A stretch of 64,000 bases of DNA from Pictodentalium vernedei (GCA_031216915.1 CM062289.1:63619741-63683740), one strand, 5' to 3'. Positions 21,516 through 35,210 are shown, counted from the first letter of the stretch. The notes: generated from the sequence alone by a model not told the origin. Translations and numbers: made by a program.

Positions 21516-22660
21516 ATTTTCACCATTGTGATGGTCGGAAAATTTGTAACTCGTGCTATTATTTAGCTGTTATCTTCGTGAAACAGGGCTTTATGTAGAG
21601 CACGATGTTTCAATAATAATTCACATCTTTGGAAAAAAGTATAAAAAGTTCAATACATACTTAAAGTTCTGTATTATATTTATTTACACATCTGGACTTC
21701 ACATATACATATTGTCGATCTTCACAGAAGAATGATGTGAATACATGAAAATAGTAGACCCTGTAATAAAGAATTACAAAGGACATAAATAACGGCACCG
21801 GGAAAAAGGTGAGGCCCTTCCCAGGATAGGATAAAGAATCCTGATAGACAATATGGGCCGTGAGCTGCAAAAAGGGACCTTACAGGATATCCAATGAAAA
21901 CAGAGAAAGACGTCAAAAACGAACGACGTAAAAATTGTGGGCGTGATCAAATAAGTTTTATAAACACACGCGGCTTTTTATTTTTTTCTTTTCCATACGA
22001 GGATACGAGGAACGCACTGATTTAGTGTATTTAATAAATTAAAACTGCTTACCATAACTAAATAAATGTTTAATGTCAGAGATAGAATCAAACTCTCAAA
22101 ACATTCTCTTGAATTCTGATGAGTTAGACGTTTCTTTGCAACGAAATAGCCGCGGCGACAGTGCAGCACGCGTTCTTGACTTTCAAAAAGATGTGTTGTC
22201 TACTGTGTAGCAAACCAGTTTCAGGCGAATCCAATTGTTTGGTTGTTTCTTTATGACTTCACATGTTTCCTATTAATCGATGACATTAATGTCATAAAAC
22301 TTCGAGGCACACAGCATTTTCTGATGAAAATTAACACACACAAAAGATATATTGACAAAAACACGCCGATTTCATTGTTTTCCAAGAGAGTTCGATGGGC
22401 TGTCAGCAGATGTGAAACGACTGATTTTTCGCTTCACTCTGTTTAGTGTGACCTGTTTAAATGACGTTTCGCACTCGCTGATTTGTTTACATCAACTAGT
22501 GTTTCTATTTTTAAATCACTGTGTGACATCGAAAAGAAAGTTGCCGAGAACTCGGGTTTCAAGATCATCTTTGTGTCCGTCACTTGTTCTAACATGAATT
22601 CATCATGTTCATGCAGTAATACCTTCTGAAACCCAGTCTTTGTTGTTGTTGACTATTGTT

Positions 22661-24882
22661 AGCTCACCTGACTGAAAGTCAGGGTGAGCTTTTCTGATCA
22701 CTTTTCGTCCGTCGTCCGGCGTCCGTCGTCCGTCGTCCGGCGTGAAGGTGGTGTTTGGGTCTTTTTCTTCCAAACCACTGGCCGCATGTTAATGAAATTT
22801 CATGTGAGTAGGGGTTATATAGCGGCATTTTGATTTTTGGGCAAATTAGGTTTCGGCTCATATTGAGCAGAGGGGTGGGGCAAAAATGCTCCAATTCTTA
22901 AAAAATCTTCTTCTCAAGAACCAGCAATAGCAGAGACTTGATATTTGGTATGCAGCTTCCTTTTGAGGTGTAGACTCAAGTTTGTTCAAGAGAAGTTTGT
23001 AGGTCTATACTTGGCGATGTTATGGGAGGAGCAAAAATTTTGGCCCCACCCCAAATTTCTATTTTTTAAACCGAGAGGCCAATTTGAACCAAATTTTATG
23101 TGAGGGCTTATTGGGTCATAAGTACCTAATTTATGCAGAAATTTTTTTTCCTGTAGCCCCGTGGGAACCACAGGAGCTAAAAATAGAAAAAAATTAAAAC
23201 GCCTATATCTCAAAAACTGCACGGCAGTGAGAATTTTTATTTGGTGTGAAGCTTTCTTGGGACCAACAGAAAGGATTGGTAAAAAAAAATTGCTATCGGT
23301 TTTATCATAGGGTACTTTTTCGGGACTCTGAAAAAGTGCTGAGTCAGTATTTTTTAACACAGTAGGCAATGGGAAAAAAATAAAGAATTGTTTTCTTCCA
23401 AACCACTGCTCTAAAAGCTTTCATATTTTACATATAACATCTTTGGAACATTGATTCACATATTTGTAGAAATCAAATTCCTCGGTCCATATTTGGGTTC
23501 CCTATGGGAACCCAAATGTTCAAATTAGTGCAATATGAGGGATATATTTTAAAAATCTTCTTCTTCGGATCCACAAATCAGAATCTTTTGATATTTGCTA
23601 TGCATCATCCTTAGGGGGGTGAGATTGATGTTTGTTCAAGCCAAGTCCCTGAGTTCATATTTGGACTCCCTTTGGGAACCCAAATTGTAACTTAGTGCAA
23701 TACGAGGTATATTCTTTTAAAATCTTCTTCTTCGCATCCACCGGTCAGAATCTTTTGATATTTGGTATACAGTATGCTTAGGGAGGTGAGATTCAAGTTT
23801 GTTCAAGTCAAGTCCTTCGGCTCATATTTGGTCTCCCTGTGGGAGCCCAAATTATAACTTAGTTCAATATGAGGAATATTCTTTAAAAAACATTTTTTTT
23901 TCAGATCCACCAGTCAAAATGTTTTGATATTTGATGTACAGCATTCTTAGGGGCTGAGAGTGAAGTTTGGTAAAGCCAAGTACCTGGGTTCATATTTGGG
24001 CTCACTGTGGGAGCCCAAATTATACCAAAATTTTTATTTTCCAAACCAAAAAGTCGATTTGAACCAAATTTGATATGAGGGCTTATTGGGTCATAAGTAC
24101 CTAATTTATGCCGAAAATTGTTTTCCTGTCCCCCACGGGAACTGCAGGAGCTAAAAAATTTTTTTCTTTTTAAATGCCCATATCTCCAGAACTACATGGC
24201 ACTGAGAATTTTTATATGGTGTGAAGCTTCCTTAGGACCGGAAGAAAAAAATGGTAAAAATTTTATCATAAGGTTCTTTTCTAGGACTAAAAGTGCCGAG
24301 TCATCATTTTTTAACACTGTAGGTAATGGGAATAACGTTGAATAATCTTCTTCTCCCAAACCACTGCTTCAGAAGCTTTTGTTTTTGGGTTCCCTATGGG
24401 AGCCCAATGTATAACTTAATTCAGTATGAGAAATATTCTTAAAAAATCTTTTTTTTCTGATACTCCTCTCAGAATCTTTTGATATTTGATTTTTAGTTTT
24501 CTTAGAAGCGGCAAATTGAAATTTGTTCAAGTTCTGGTTTATTGATAAAATTGGGCCCAGTAACCAATTCCTGCGTTGAAAGCCCTGTAAAGTGGGCAGT
24601 AATAGGCATAAACGATTGACCAAACCTGATATTATAATTATGCCTCTGTAATGATGTAGCCTTAGAAAGTGACCTTAAATTCCAATAAATAAATAGATAA
24701 ATTATTGAGTACCCAATATGGGGATCTAACATATGAACACTCTGGGTTACTAAGTAGAGAAAACACTTTTATGTTGAAAAACTGATAATAACCACAAGGC
24801 AGAATCCCTTGCTATTTTGGTGATATGACTCGGCCAGTATCAGGTGAGCGCCCTCAGGCCCCGTGGGGCCTCTTGTTTTTTT
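22661..24882 (+). mobile_element. tandem-repeat element with hairpin ends (T4)
   Basis: Head hairpin TTAGCTCACCTGACTGAAAG into TCAGGGTGAGCTTTTCTGAT, then repeated CGTCCGTCGTCCGGCG. The body repeats GAATCTTTTGATATTTGGTA, TGTTCAAGTCAAGTCC, CATATTTGGNCTCCCTGTGGG-like and AATCTTCTTCTTC blocks. The tail is CAGGTGAGCGCCCTC, hairpin AGGCCCCGTGGGGCCT, then CTTGTTTTTTTT. A SINE-tail fragment (24530-24705) is nested inside. Confidence 0.82.
24530..24705 (+). mobile_element. SINE/LINE-tail fragment nested in T4
   Basis: AGTGGGCAGTAATAGGCATA, AACGATTGACCAAACCTGA, GTGACCTTAAATTCCAATAA and ATAAATAG match the repeats at 39880-39985 and 49780-49885. Confidence 0.6.
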
Positions 24883-24899
24883 TCTGATTTTATTTAAAG

Positions 24900-26210
24900 T
24901 TCCGCTGTGGCGTAAAAATGACTAAAGTTGTCTGTTCTGTATTCAAGCTCTACTCTACGTCACTACTAGTCATTACAGTACACAGAGATCATACTGACAA
25001 AGCCTTGCAGTGTTCTATTTTCTAGCAGCATAGTTGGACTGTGAAATTGAATGTGATTTGTTTTCTACAGCCCTGGATACAGCTTGTCCACAGCCTACAT
25101 TCTTTACAACCTCAAAAGCCACAACACCTCATGTCAAGCGCAGTAACATGTGACCATGTAGTGTCGATGCTATGGGTGGGGCGAGGTGAAGGGCATTTAC
25201 CCCGTCCCCAAACATAGCCTAGCTTTTGCCAGCCATTCCCTTTCTCCCATTCATCACAAACACATTCACACACCCTCTCTCACACAAACCTTGACTGCTT
25301 TTTTTTGTTATTCCCATACACACCCAGCCGATTAACTTATTCAGTAAATAATTACAAGCTCGAATGCAGTTAGCCTACACAGTTTGTGAATCTTGTCCTC
25401 AAAATATGGGTCGTAGGCCCTACCTCATTATTTTCAACGTTCAAAAACTGTGTAAACCTTTAAAAGCCACCAGAATAGTCCGAAAGCACAAATTTTTTGT
25501 CTGTTTTTTAGCTGGGAGGAGAGGTCTGGGAGCTTGAGAAAAATTGAATCACCTCACCCCACCCCCTCCCCCAAAAAATAATAATAAACAAACAAATAAA
25601 TAAATAAATAAAAATAAAAATAAAACCCTCCAATAAATCTTCAGGGATTGCTCCTGCCTTAAAAATTATTGATATGCACCCCCCCCACCCCACCCTCTCC
25701 CCCATTGAGAGCATATCATGTCCCCTACTTACCCCCCCCCCCTCCATGCAAGATTTTCTAGTGCCGCCCCTGCTACTGGTCAACTTAGGTAACTCACAAT
25801 TGTGCCAGTTTTTCTTTCAATTGGAGCCTTATTAATTTTGTGATCGTGATGCAACTCAATTATATTTATTTAATTTTTTTTAAAAATGACAAAATTCAAA
25901 TATCTTTCAAAACTTTCCTTCAAAGCTGTTCGAGAAACATTTCTCGGTTCTGGTAATTGTTGCTGGGACCAATAATGTATACCATTTTCCTAAACTTATT
26001 TTAAGAAAGGATTTGCGTTTCAAAGAAGTAGAAAGTTAAAAAAAAAACCTTCAGTTTTTTTCCAGTCCTCATAGGAGGCGGGGGGGGGGGGGGGGGGGGG
26101 TTGGGGGGCGTCAGCTGTAAACAAAAATACACGAGACCCAAAATTTAGCCCTTGGATTAACCCCTGATGGGGTCAGAAAAACATTTGCAAGACACTAGAC
26201 CCCGCGGGGT

Positions 26211-26241
<31 letters not shown>

Positions 26242-26429
26242 TCCGTAGCCGAACCATTTTTTTCAAATCTACTTTTTCCACATTTATTTCGCTGATAAAA
26301 GACCTTTGAGCATTGTTATATCTTTGGTGGTCACTTAAGAACATGATATGTAAAAGATACAGGTTTTATTTGCTTTGAAAGTTACTTCTTCTGTTTTCAT
26401 ATTTCTCGTCAAAATTGGATTTTTGCACA

Positions 26430-26460
<31 letters not shown>

Positions 26461-27212
26461 CCACACACACACACACACATGTCTCAAATTTTGTTTTTAG
26501 GTAGTGCAGGGGCGGAATGTTGCTTTTTCGGCCTCGTGTATTTTTTTTTTTTTTTTTTTGCAGCTGACCTCCCACTAATCCTCATGACTGCATGTAAGCC
26601 TGAAATAATTATATGATGTAATTTCACTGCAGCACAATATCACAAACACGCATGCACAAAAACACAGAAAGGAATATCCGTGAGCGGTGGGGGTGGGGGG
26701 GGGGGGGGGGGGGGGGCTGTAAAGATAATACTCTAGGTCCGAAAAGCAATGTTCTGCCAGAAAAACAATGTGAGCATAAAAAAAAATTGTCCTTTTTTTT
26801 GGGGGTGGGGGGATGGGGGCAATTTTTTTTTTTTCAATTTTGATGTATGACAACCTTTAAAAAAATATCTTTCAATCAAATGAAGCCGTCATGTTCTTAA
26901 GTGACCACTGATGACATGCATGAAAATGCTCAAAAGTCTCCCCGGGACCCTGTGTCTTGCAATTTTTATCCGCCCACCTCCCCCAATAAATCGTTTTTTA
27001 TTTATTTATTTTTTACAACTGATCCACCCCCCTCCCTCCCTCCACCCCCGGGAATACCGAGAGACAAAAACAAAAACAATAACTTATTTTGCACAGTATT
27101 GTTTTTGTTTGCTTGTTTGGTTTTTTTATTGCGTGTCTTGTTCGCTGATCCCTTTTCTCCTGGCAAGAGCGAGAGGTGGTTGGCAATGGGAGTTGTCTTG
27201 AAAACTAAAAAA
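24900..27212. other. non-coding, rich in G/C homopolymers and microsatellites
   Basis: G runs at ~26079-26101 and ~26697-26716, C runs at ~25681, ~25732 and ~26214-26240, T run at 26540-26559, and a CA-type microsatellite at 26429-26480. No gene was recognised. Confidence 0.6.
26429..26480. repeat. (CA)n microsatellite
   Basis: CACACACACACCACACACAC with two CC interruptions. Confidence 0.9.
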
Positions 27213-27509
27213 TACAGTCGGCAATCGATAACTCGAAATCGGATGATTCGAAAATATGAGATAATTTGAAGTTGGCTATATCAGTCCTAGCAATCCCCCT
27301 CCACCCCTCCCAGGAAATATAGACCGTCGCTGTTCTATATTTTCTGGGAGGTGTGGAGGTGGTTCCTTTGTCCAGATTAGGCCTACAAGTTTATGTGTTC
27401 TTGTGTTCAAGGCTTCCAAATACATCAAATACATCTGAAGTGCATAACTCTAAGACCGGAATAAGTCGAAGTTATCGGTCGGCTCCCGTAAACTTCGAGT
27501 TTCGACTGA
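27213..27509. mobile_element. pogo/Tigger-like MITE
   Basis: TACAGTCGGCAATCGATAAC at left; AACTTCGAGTTTCGACTG at right, whose complement is CAGTCGAAACTCGAAGTT, a form typical of pogo-type ends. The centre has the inverted pair CCACCCCTCCCAGGAAATAT / ATATTTTCTGGGAGGTGTGG. Confidence 0.65.
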
Positions 27510-28610
27510 ACATGTGAATTGTGATTCTGCAAAACGTGTTAGTGGTGGTGTCGAAAAGTACTGAATGGCAACAAAATTTAGAATTGGGAAGACAATCGTG
27601 CAGTACAATGTGCTTCAAGATAACTTGTTAATGGAAGCTCAAATAAATAAATCAGTTTTTGTGATGTGCTTAAAATTATGTTGTCTTCAAGATTTCTTTT
27701 CACGCCATTTCATTTCAAAGCAATTGATGGCGTTTGTCAGCCAACGTTTTACGCAGGCAACAAAATATTACAGGCGCCTCTCTGTGCATGTATGCGTGCA
27801 GTTGTTGATTCTGACCTATCGATCCACTTCCGGATTCGTGTTTACAGCATCCGACAAAATACGCGTACTGAAAAATCATAACGCCTCCAATTTTTTTCCT
27901 ACTACATGTAATTTATTGGTTGATACTGGGAAATTAAGAGAAGAAATGTTGTCACCAAGATGAGATACGCGATTGCTCATTCTCACACATTGTTTCTACA
28001 GTGACCCCACCCCCCCCCCCCCCCCCCAAAAAAAAAGACAACCTGTCAAGAGACGTCAGGTTACCAGGAGACGGATTCAGAAATATGGGGGGGGGGGGGG
28101 GGGGGGGGGGCTGGCCAGCCTCGAGCAGAAGCTCAATTTTTTCTTACACTCAGAACATCCAGATCCCGAAGTGGTCTGGCCGAAAATTTGGGTCTTGTGG
28201 GAGGGAGGGGGAGGGGGTGTTATCCCAGGTAAGTTTGGATTTCTGGAGGCTCTCAGGAAGTTTCTGAAAACACTCGGAGCTCCAAAAATGTGGAACATTT
28301 CAACAGGAAAATGGGTATTTCGAACAATATGACAAAATTCCCTGCCAAATGTGGGGCCCTGTGCTTCCACCCAGTTTGCCCATTCTTAAATACGGCCCTA
28401 AGGTTACCTCAGCTTACCTGACTGATCTGGGAATATTTGTTTCAGTTTTTCGCATCGAATAAAGGGATGTATGACCTATTTGTGGCCTATAACAGCCTCT
28501 CCCGACAAAAGGAGTAAAACTTGTGACCGTGTATATCAGTCACCTTTTTAGGTTTCTTGTATAGAAGGCTATACGGGCCATTAGCTGAACCTAACTTTGA
28601 TTTAAATACA
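27510..28610. other. non-coding with paired C and G runs
   Basis: A C run (~28002-28026) followed by A's, and a G run (~28087-28110) 60 bp later. Open frames across them encode only poly-Pro/poly-Gly artefacts. Confidence 0.5.
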
Positions 28611-28617
28611 ATTTGTG

Positions 28618-28930
28618 ATTTATGTATTTATTTATTGGTGCCAGCATCAAGGCTATATCATGACTCAACATAACTATAGAGTCAAGTCTTGCCAATCATT
28701 TATGCCTATGTTTTCCACTTACTGGGGGATGGCACCCAACGGCATTGGTTACCAAGTCCTATTTTACCAATGGAGACAAGTGGAGAACAATCTACATCAG
28801 TGGACATGCAGACTTTTATATCCTGGGCACCCCACGGGAAGAAGTTTTGAGATTGATATTGATGAGTTTGATATCACCAACACACATACCCCAACATGCG
28901 GCCAAACACACTGAGGTTGATAGCCCCTCC
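28618..28930 (-). mobile_element. SINE/LINE-tail family copy, reverse orientation
   Basis: TATTTATTTATTGGTG at left is the reversed AATAAATA tail. It is followed by CAAGGCTATATCATGACTC and, further on, GGTTACCAAGTCCTATTTTA. Diverged copy. Confidence 0.45.
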
Positions 28931-29860
28931 CGGCAAAGATTGAGACTAATAACAATCAGGCAACTTTCGAAGGAAACTCACATAGGTCTTAGCTGAATTT
29001 ACATTTGATTTCAAGACTTTTTAAAATTGAAATTGTTCAGTTTGATGGCCCGCTCCACGAATTATATAGGGCCTACATGTTCAAACCCAAACGTGTTTCA
29101 ATGTTATGTTTAAAATCGAGACGCATTTTAGAGTTACGCTTCACCACAACTAAATGCATTTAGAAATTCCACACTAAGTTGTGTTTTGAAGCAACTGAAC
29201 ATCTTTACACGTTCCGGAATTGGACACAAACTGACGAGAAAAAACATTTTTGTACGTAATCCTTGCACTTCAGAGGCGCTTAGAAATTGAATACAAGATT
29301 TAGTAAGCATTTTGGTGTTTAAATTCCAAACTGAAATACGTGCTTTACATAAATGACACTCAGAAATCATGTCGGTGTCTTGTGAATATCAATAAATCCA
29401 AAGCTTGTTAGGGGACAAAAAATAAGAGAAAATAACAATTTAAAATTGATGGGCAACACATTAATATTTAGAAAAAAACAAACAAAAACAAAGCCTGTAT
29501 TTGTTCAATAACTTTTACAGTGGTCCGAGAATAGGCCTATGCGCATGTGGATGAGGGGGGTGGGGAGGGGGGGGGGGTGGGGCGATAAATACTGACTGGC
29601 GTAGCCAGGATTTTTGCTTGGGGGTGGCAAAATATACGAACATATGAATGTATAGTAGGCTAGATTCCCTGTTAGTTCTCTCGAGAAAAAATTATCATCC
29701 ATGCTCTGATGCCTTTGCGACGTTGTGTACGTTGGTTCATATTGTTGCCATTATTGGAGATGGCACTGTAAAATTTCTGTTGGTCCCGTTTCTTCTTCTG
29801 CTTTTTTTTTTTGTTTTTTGTTTTTTTGTTGTTACTATTGTTTGTTTTCAGCCTACTAGT
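28931..29860. other. non-coding, no feature recognised
   Basis: Contains a G-rich tract at 29547-29582 next to CTGGCGTAGCCAGGATTTTT, a form resembling a transposon end also near 44925. Confidence 0.4.
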
Positions 29861-32043
29861 TAGCTCAACTTTGACGAAGTCAAATTTGAGCTATTGTCAT
29901 GGCCTGTCGTCCGTCTGGCCGTCTGGCCGTCTGTCCGTCTGTCCGTACGTCAACAATTGGCTATGGCTCTGGCTAGAGGTCGTATTTATGAACCGATCTT
30001 TACAAAACTTCTTGTGTACCTTTGTTATGACCCTGGGACGGGAACGAGTGTTTTTAGGTGTGGTCCGAAATTCAAGATGGCTGCCAGTGGCCATTTTGTA
30101 CCGATGATGCAAAAATCAGTTTTTTGTACAGAACTTCTGTATGAAAGTTCTGATTTGAATAAAGTTTTGTATAAATGTTTAGTACCATGGGATACATCAC
30201 ATATAATACGGGTTTTTTTCTCGTGCGTAAATTATGGAAATTAGACTGACTTTGATTTATTTAGTGTTACTTTCAGAGCTGTAAGTGCCAAGCTGCTATG
30301 GCTCGGGCTAGAGGCCGTATTTATGAACCGATCTTTACAAAACTTCTTGGGTACCTTTGTTATGACCGTGGGACGAGAACGAGTGTTTTTGGGTGCGGTC
30401 CGAAATTCAAGATGGCTGCCAGCCGCCATTTTGTACCGACGATGCAGAAATCTGTTTTTTGTACAGAACTTCCATATGAAAGCTCTGATTTGAATAATTT
30501 TTTGTATGAATGTTTAGTACCATGGGATACATCACATATAATACGGGTTTTTTTCTCGTACGTAAATTGTGCAAATTAGACTAATTTTGATGTTTTTTGG
30601 GGTTACTTTCAGCACTGTAAGTGCAAATGCCAATACGGCTCGGGCTAGAGGCCGTATTTATGAACCGATCTTTACGAAACTTCTTGGGTACCTTTGGTAT
30701 CACCGTGGGACGAGAACGAGTGTTTTTGGGTCCGGTCCGAAATTCAAGATGGCCGATGGCAGCCATTTTGTACAAAATTAGGTGCAATCAGATTTTTGCA
30801 CAGAACTTCCATATGAAAGCCCTGATTTGAATAATTATTTTGTGTGAATGTTTAGTACCATGGGATGCATCACATATAATACGGGTTTTTTTCTCGTGCA
30901 GAAATTATGCAAATTAGATGAACTTTGATTTTTTCAGTGCGACTTACACACAGTAAGTACACATGTCAATACGGCTCAGACTAGAGTCTGTATTTATGAA
31001 CTGATCTTCACAAAATGTCTTGGGTACCTTTGTTATCACCTTGGGACGAGAACGAGTGTTTCTGGGTGCGGTCTAAAATTCAAGATGGCTGCCAGTGGCC
31101 ATTTTGTACCGAAATTAGGTCTAATCAGTTTTTTGTACACATCTTCTATACAGCTCAGACTAGAGGCCATATTTGTGAACCAATCTTTACGAAACTTCTT
31201 GGGTACCTTTGTTATCACCGTGGGATGAGAGCGAGTGTTTTTGGGTGTGGTCCGAAATTCAAGATGGCCACCAGCAGCCATTTTGTACCAAAATTAGTGC
31301 AATCAGTCTTTTGTATAGAACTTCTGTATGAAAGTTCTGATTTGAATAAATTTTTGTATGAATGTTTAGTAACATGGAATACATCACATATTGTAAGGGT
31401 TTTTTTTTCGTGCCGAAATTATGCAAATTAGATGAACTTTGATTTATTCAGTGCTACTTAAACAATGTAAGCACACATGTCAATACGGCTCAGGGTAGAG
31501 GCTGTATTTATGAACCGATCTTCACAAAACTTCTTGGGTACCTTTGTTATCTCCTTGGGATGAGAATGAGTGTTTCTGGGTACGGTCCAAAATTCAAGAT
31601 GGCTGCCAGTGGCCATTTTGTACCGAAATTAGGTCCAATCAGTTTTTTGTCACAAGTTCTATACAGCTCGTATTTATGAACTGATCTTCACAAAACTTCT
31701 TGAGTACTTTTGTTTTCACCTTGGGACAGGAACGAGTGTGTTTTGGGGTGCCTTTGTTATCACTGTGCTATGAGAACAAATATTTTGGGGTTCAGTCAGA
31801 CCCACTCTGGGACTCAAAGATTTTTTCTAGTTCAGCATCTGACTGTCACCCACCTTTACAATACTTTACCTATACATTTGTTACAGGCAACGGTCAGTAT
31901 TCATGTACAGACCGTTACAATACTTTATATGTACCTTTGTTATCAGGTCATTACCTAGATGTTTGTCATTGCTGTGTCACATACTATACATGTACATGTC
32001 TTTGTCTTGACAAGTTGAGCTACAGTGTCATTGACACTTTCAT
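29861..32043 (+). mobile_element. tandem-repeat element with hairpin ends (T5)
   Basis: Head hairpin TTAGCTCAACTTTGACGAAG through TCAAATTTGAGCTA, then GTCCGTCTGGCCGTCTGG. The body is about five ~330-bp units of the T3 type (GGCTCGGGCTAGAGGCCGTA, GAACCGATCTTTACAAAACT, GTCCGAAATTCAAGATGGCT). The tail is ACAAGTTGAGCTACAG plus AGTGTCATTGACACT at 32024-32038. It is the best preserved member with T3. Confidence 0.88.
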
Positions 32044-33486
32044 TATATTGGTGAGGAGGGTCATGTGTTAACGGATTTTCTTTATTCAATTTTCCGATGC
32101 ATGGAAAGCTGCCGAAAACATGCAAAAAGCATCAACCTCGCCCCCCCCCCCCCCCCACCCCCCCAACAAAAAACAAACAAAAAAACCCAAAAATGAACAA
32201 AAAAAACCCAAAAATCAAAAACCTGACAGCTCGGGAAAACAAATCTTTTTCAAAACATTCTTTGCAGTTTGCTCCGCTCATACCATGAATTAAACCATAT
32301 CCATAGTGAATTAAAGCTCAGATGGTAGTTTGTTATCTTCCTTCACTCTTAAATATTGCATTTTTTCGAAAAAGAAATAACTTGTTAATCGTTCACATTT
32401 TCACGAGAGATAACGTCGCTCATAGGCATCGTATAAGTATTACGTTGAAACGTCAAACGGTCGATTCAAGTTATGGGGCTCTTGGACATCCCACTTTACA
32501 CGTCGCGTTGACCCATTTATAAATGTCAGTTGAACCTAAAGTAAACTTTCTTGAAATCCTCGATTTCAGGAGAGTAGAGATGTAACTCTAACTCAATTTT
32601 GAATTTTTAACCCCTAAGGTCCCTTTTCGCAGCTCACGGCCCATATATAATATTATGGTTTGCACAGCAATTGGTTTGCATAACAACGGCCAATTGATCG
32701 CATGTGAACCATCATACAATATTTACGTGAGAATAATAGAAGAATTACCAGATTTGAAATAAGACGAATTTAATGCCAAAATGAACAGTGTACAGTCATG
32801 AATGAAATTCATGACGACAAACGAAATGGGCTGAATAAAGGATCTAGTTAAAATGGACAAACATATACAAAATTACATCGAATAAATTATATGACATCTA
32901 TAATAATATCTTACCAAGTCAAAACGATTTCGGTCCCTACATATTGTATATAGATGAATGAATAATCGATAGATGAAATCTCTGATCAAATCCGACACTA
33001 CGAAAACAAAATATTGATCTGTCAATTGAAGGGAAACAACTCCAAGTCAAGTAACAATAGAAACGGCGGGAAATCAAGGACCGTGAAGCAAAAGATCAAT
33101 AGAGAGTCACGTGAATAGAATATTGACAGCGACAGGTCAATCTCACCAAAAGAATATTAGCACCAGTGCAAATTAGTAGCCATGCAATGTTATATTAGTT
33201 ACTAATTAAATAGTTAAATGTTATGTATATATATATATTTATATGTAATAAATACCACTGTCACATTGGTGAACAACTTATATTTGTATGGTGCTTCTTG
33301 TCTGTTTATGTGCAATTGGACTGTATCCTTTTCAAGCTCTAAATTGATTATTATTTGATGATATTTATGCTCATTTTTGCTTGTTTTCTCATACATAGTC
33401 TTGTTTTTCCCCCGCGTGTTCACGCAACCATTGTTGTTCTGTTTTCTGTTGGCGGAAAGCTTGATTTGATTGATCATATTGTAATT
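32044..33486. other. non-coding; part of DIRS-A leader or inserts
   Basis: C run at 32141-32165, TA-rich stretch at 33222-33245. No coding segment recognised before the gag ATG. Confidence 0.45.
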
Positions 33487-35210
33487 ATGCCTAAACAATT
33501 CCTTGTACCTCTTGTTTGCAGGTGAAACATGTGGACGACTCTCATACTACATGTGTCACTTGCAACAATTGTACACAGGCCCACTCCTGTGGTATTTGTG
33601 GGGTTTGGTCCTCAAAATTCTGGACATCCGTGAACAAGGTGGTTCTTTCCAGGGCTAGAACCCCTCGTTCTTGGGGTAAGGGTAGCAGTGCCTCTTCAGA
33701 CATTTCTGGAAGTGCACGTGGTGACTCAGGATTCTGATCAGTCTCTTTCTGTAGCAAGTTCCTCTGCAACTGTTGACGGTACTGGCTCTGTGATGCCTGA
33801 AGTGGAGACTGTAGTCTCTTTGGCTTCTGATGTCACTCTTGAGGCGGCTGTTTTCGTTCAGGGCTTCTCCAAGGTCAGCTCGGTGACACTTTCCGATTTA
33901 CCTCCTGCGCCAGCGACAGTTGCTGGGGAAGTTGTTACTACTGACCTATCTTGTATGATAGTGGCTCTTCCATCTCTTCTGGGGATAGTGTACAGTCTCG
34001 GGGATCCGAGACTGTATCTGCTGGTGTGTCTCTGAGCTCTCAGCCTCCCTTGGCTTCTCAGCGAAGCTGTGCGGGTTTGCTGTCTGCTCCGTTTCATCTG
34101 GCTATGTTTGCTCCTGGTCGGTTGGGCCGTTCGGTCACTTTAGCAGCGATTCCTTGGCCCTCGAGTGAATCGTTGTTCCGCCTTCCCTTGCTGGTGTGCC
34201 GACTAGCAGGATGGGGCTGGGACATTGGCATCCAGGGCCTGCTGTTCAGCAGAGGTCAGTGACAGCTCCGGTTAGCTGTCACTCTTGGAACTTTCCTCCG
34301 GTGATTCCTCACTGTGTTCTGAGTCTGGCTGTTGATCGATGCTTGTCGTCGGTCTCAGAGGATGGGCAGTTGGGGCCTTCTGCCGTGCAGATGCCAATGG
34401 CAGGTTCCTGTCGTTCTTGGGACAATCCTCCGATGTCTTCTCATCGTGTCCCAGGTCCAGCTACCGATCGATGTACGCCATCGATCTCTAGAGGATTTGC
34501 AGACAGGGCCTTCTGTTCCACAGAGGCCAGTGATTGCCCCTGGGCGTCACTCTTGGGACTATCCTCCGGTGTCTTCTCACCGTGTCCCAATTCTGTCTGC
34601 TGATCGACGTTTGTCGTCGGTCCCTCCTGAGGATTTGGGTTCTTCTGCTAGAAGGGTCCATTGGGAAGACACTCCGTCGGGCGATGCTGCTACTACGGAT
34701 TCTCAGGGAGAGCTGTGCCAGGCCGTTTTGGCACTCACCTGGTTGCTTTCGAGCATCCCTCAAGTTGGCTTCCCTGTGCCTCCTGAGGCACAACCTTCTT
34801 TGGTCTGTCGCCGAGATTCCTCGCCTAGCCCTTTGGATACTGTTCAGTATTCACAGGAGGTTCCTGCTGGTCAGCCCGAGTTGGGTTACGTCTCTTCTGC
34901 TACAGAGGATGACGATTTTCTTGAAGGCGACGGGGCCCCCCACGTCAGTCTTGGGGCAGGCTTTCGATTTTGTCTTTGGCTTATTGCCAAACATTCAGAC
35001 AAGCCATCAGTGACCGTCCGGCCACGGTCCACTGTGGAGCGCCGTAACCCTGTTGGACCTTCTAGCTCTGGGGTTTTGCATCCTCTGCAATCGGCTCAGG
35101 TTGTTGAGTCCTTCCAGGGCTTAGACGCCAAAATGCATTCTAAGGCCCTCAAGGGTTCTTTCTTTTCAAGAGCTGATGCTTTTTTTCCCCCGTGTTTACG
35201 ATTCCGTCTG
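33487..35210 (+). pseudogene. DIRS-A gag (frameshifted)
   Basis: The ATG at 33487 aligns with the DIRS-B gag start. A one-base deletion within the first codons breaks the frame. Beyond it, C-x2-C, HVDDSH, CVTCNNC and CGICGVWSSKFWTSVN reproduce the Cys/His cluster of DIRS-B. Further shifts divide the Ser/Pro-rich middle into at least three frames. Near the end LDAKMHSKALKGSFFSRADA matches the DIRS-B segment LDAKLNSKALKTSFFTRVDT. Gag is the presumed nucleic-acid-binding structural protein of the element. Confidence 0.82.

Larger units (their letters stand above)
21852..32645. repeat. 31-bp inverted pair 10.8 kb apart
   Basis: TATGGGCCGTGAGCTGCAAA at 21852 (continuing AAGGGACCTTA) is the inverse of TAAGGTCCC...GGGCCCATA-type sequence at 32615-32645 (TAAGGTCCCTTTTCGCAGCT). 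They could be terminal repeats of a large element inside the DIRS-A leader, or two ends of different copies. Confidence 0.4.

Noticed and set aside
25072-25150. Possible exon after a TTTTCTACAG acceptor
   Set aside because: Short open stretch ending in a stop; does not resemble MTRR, and the exons at 17773 and 49335 join without it.
29894-31431. Recurrent open frames reading ARARGRIYEPIFTKLLGYL across several units
   Set aside because: They repeat with every ~330-bp unit, have no ATG in a conserved place, run into different stops, and exist in both T3 and T5 bodies on both strands. They are a by-product of tandem repeats, not a protein family.
9545-32043. CRISPR-like arrays
   Set aside because: The repeats are long diverged tandem units with no conserved short repeat and unique spacers; the host is eukaryotic.
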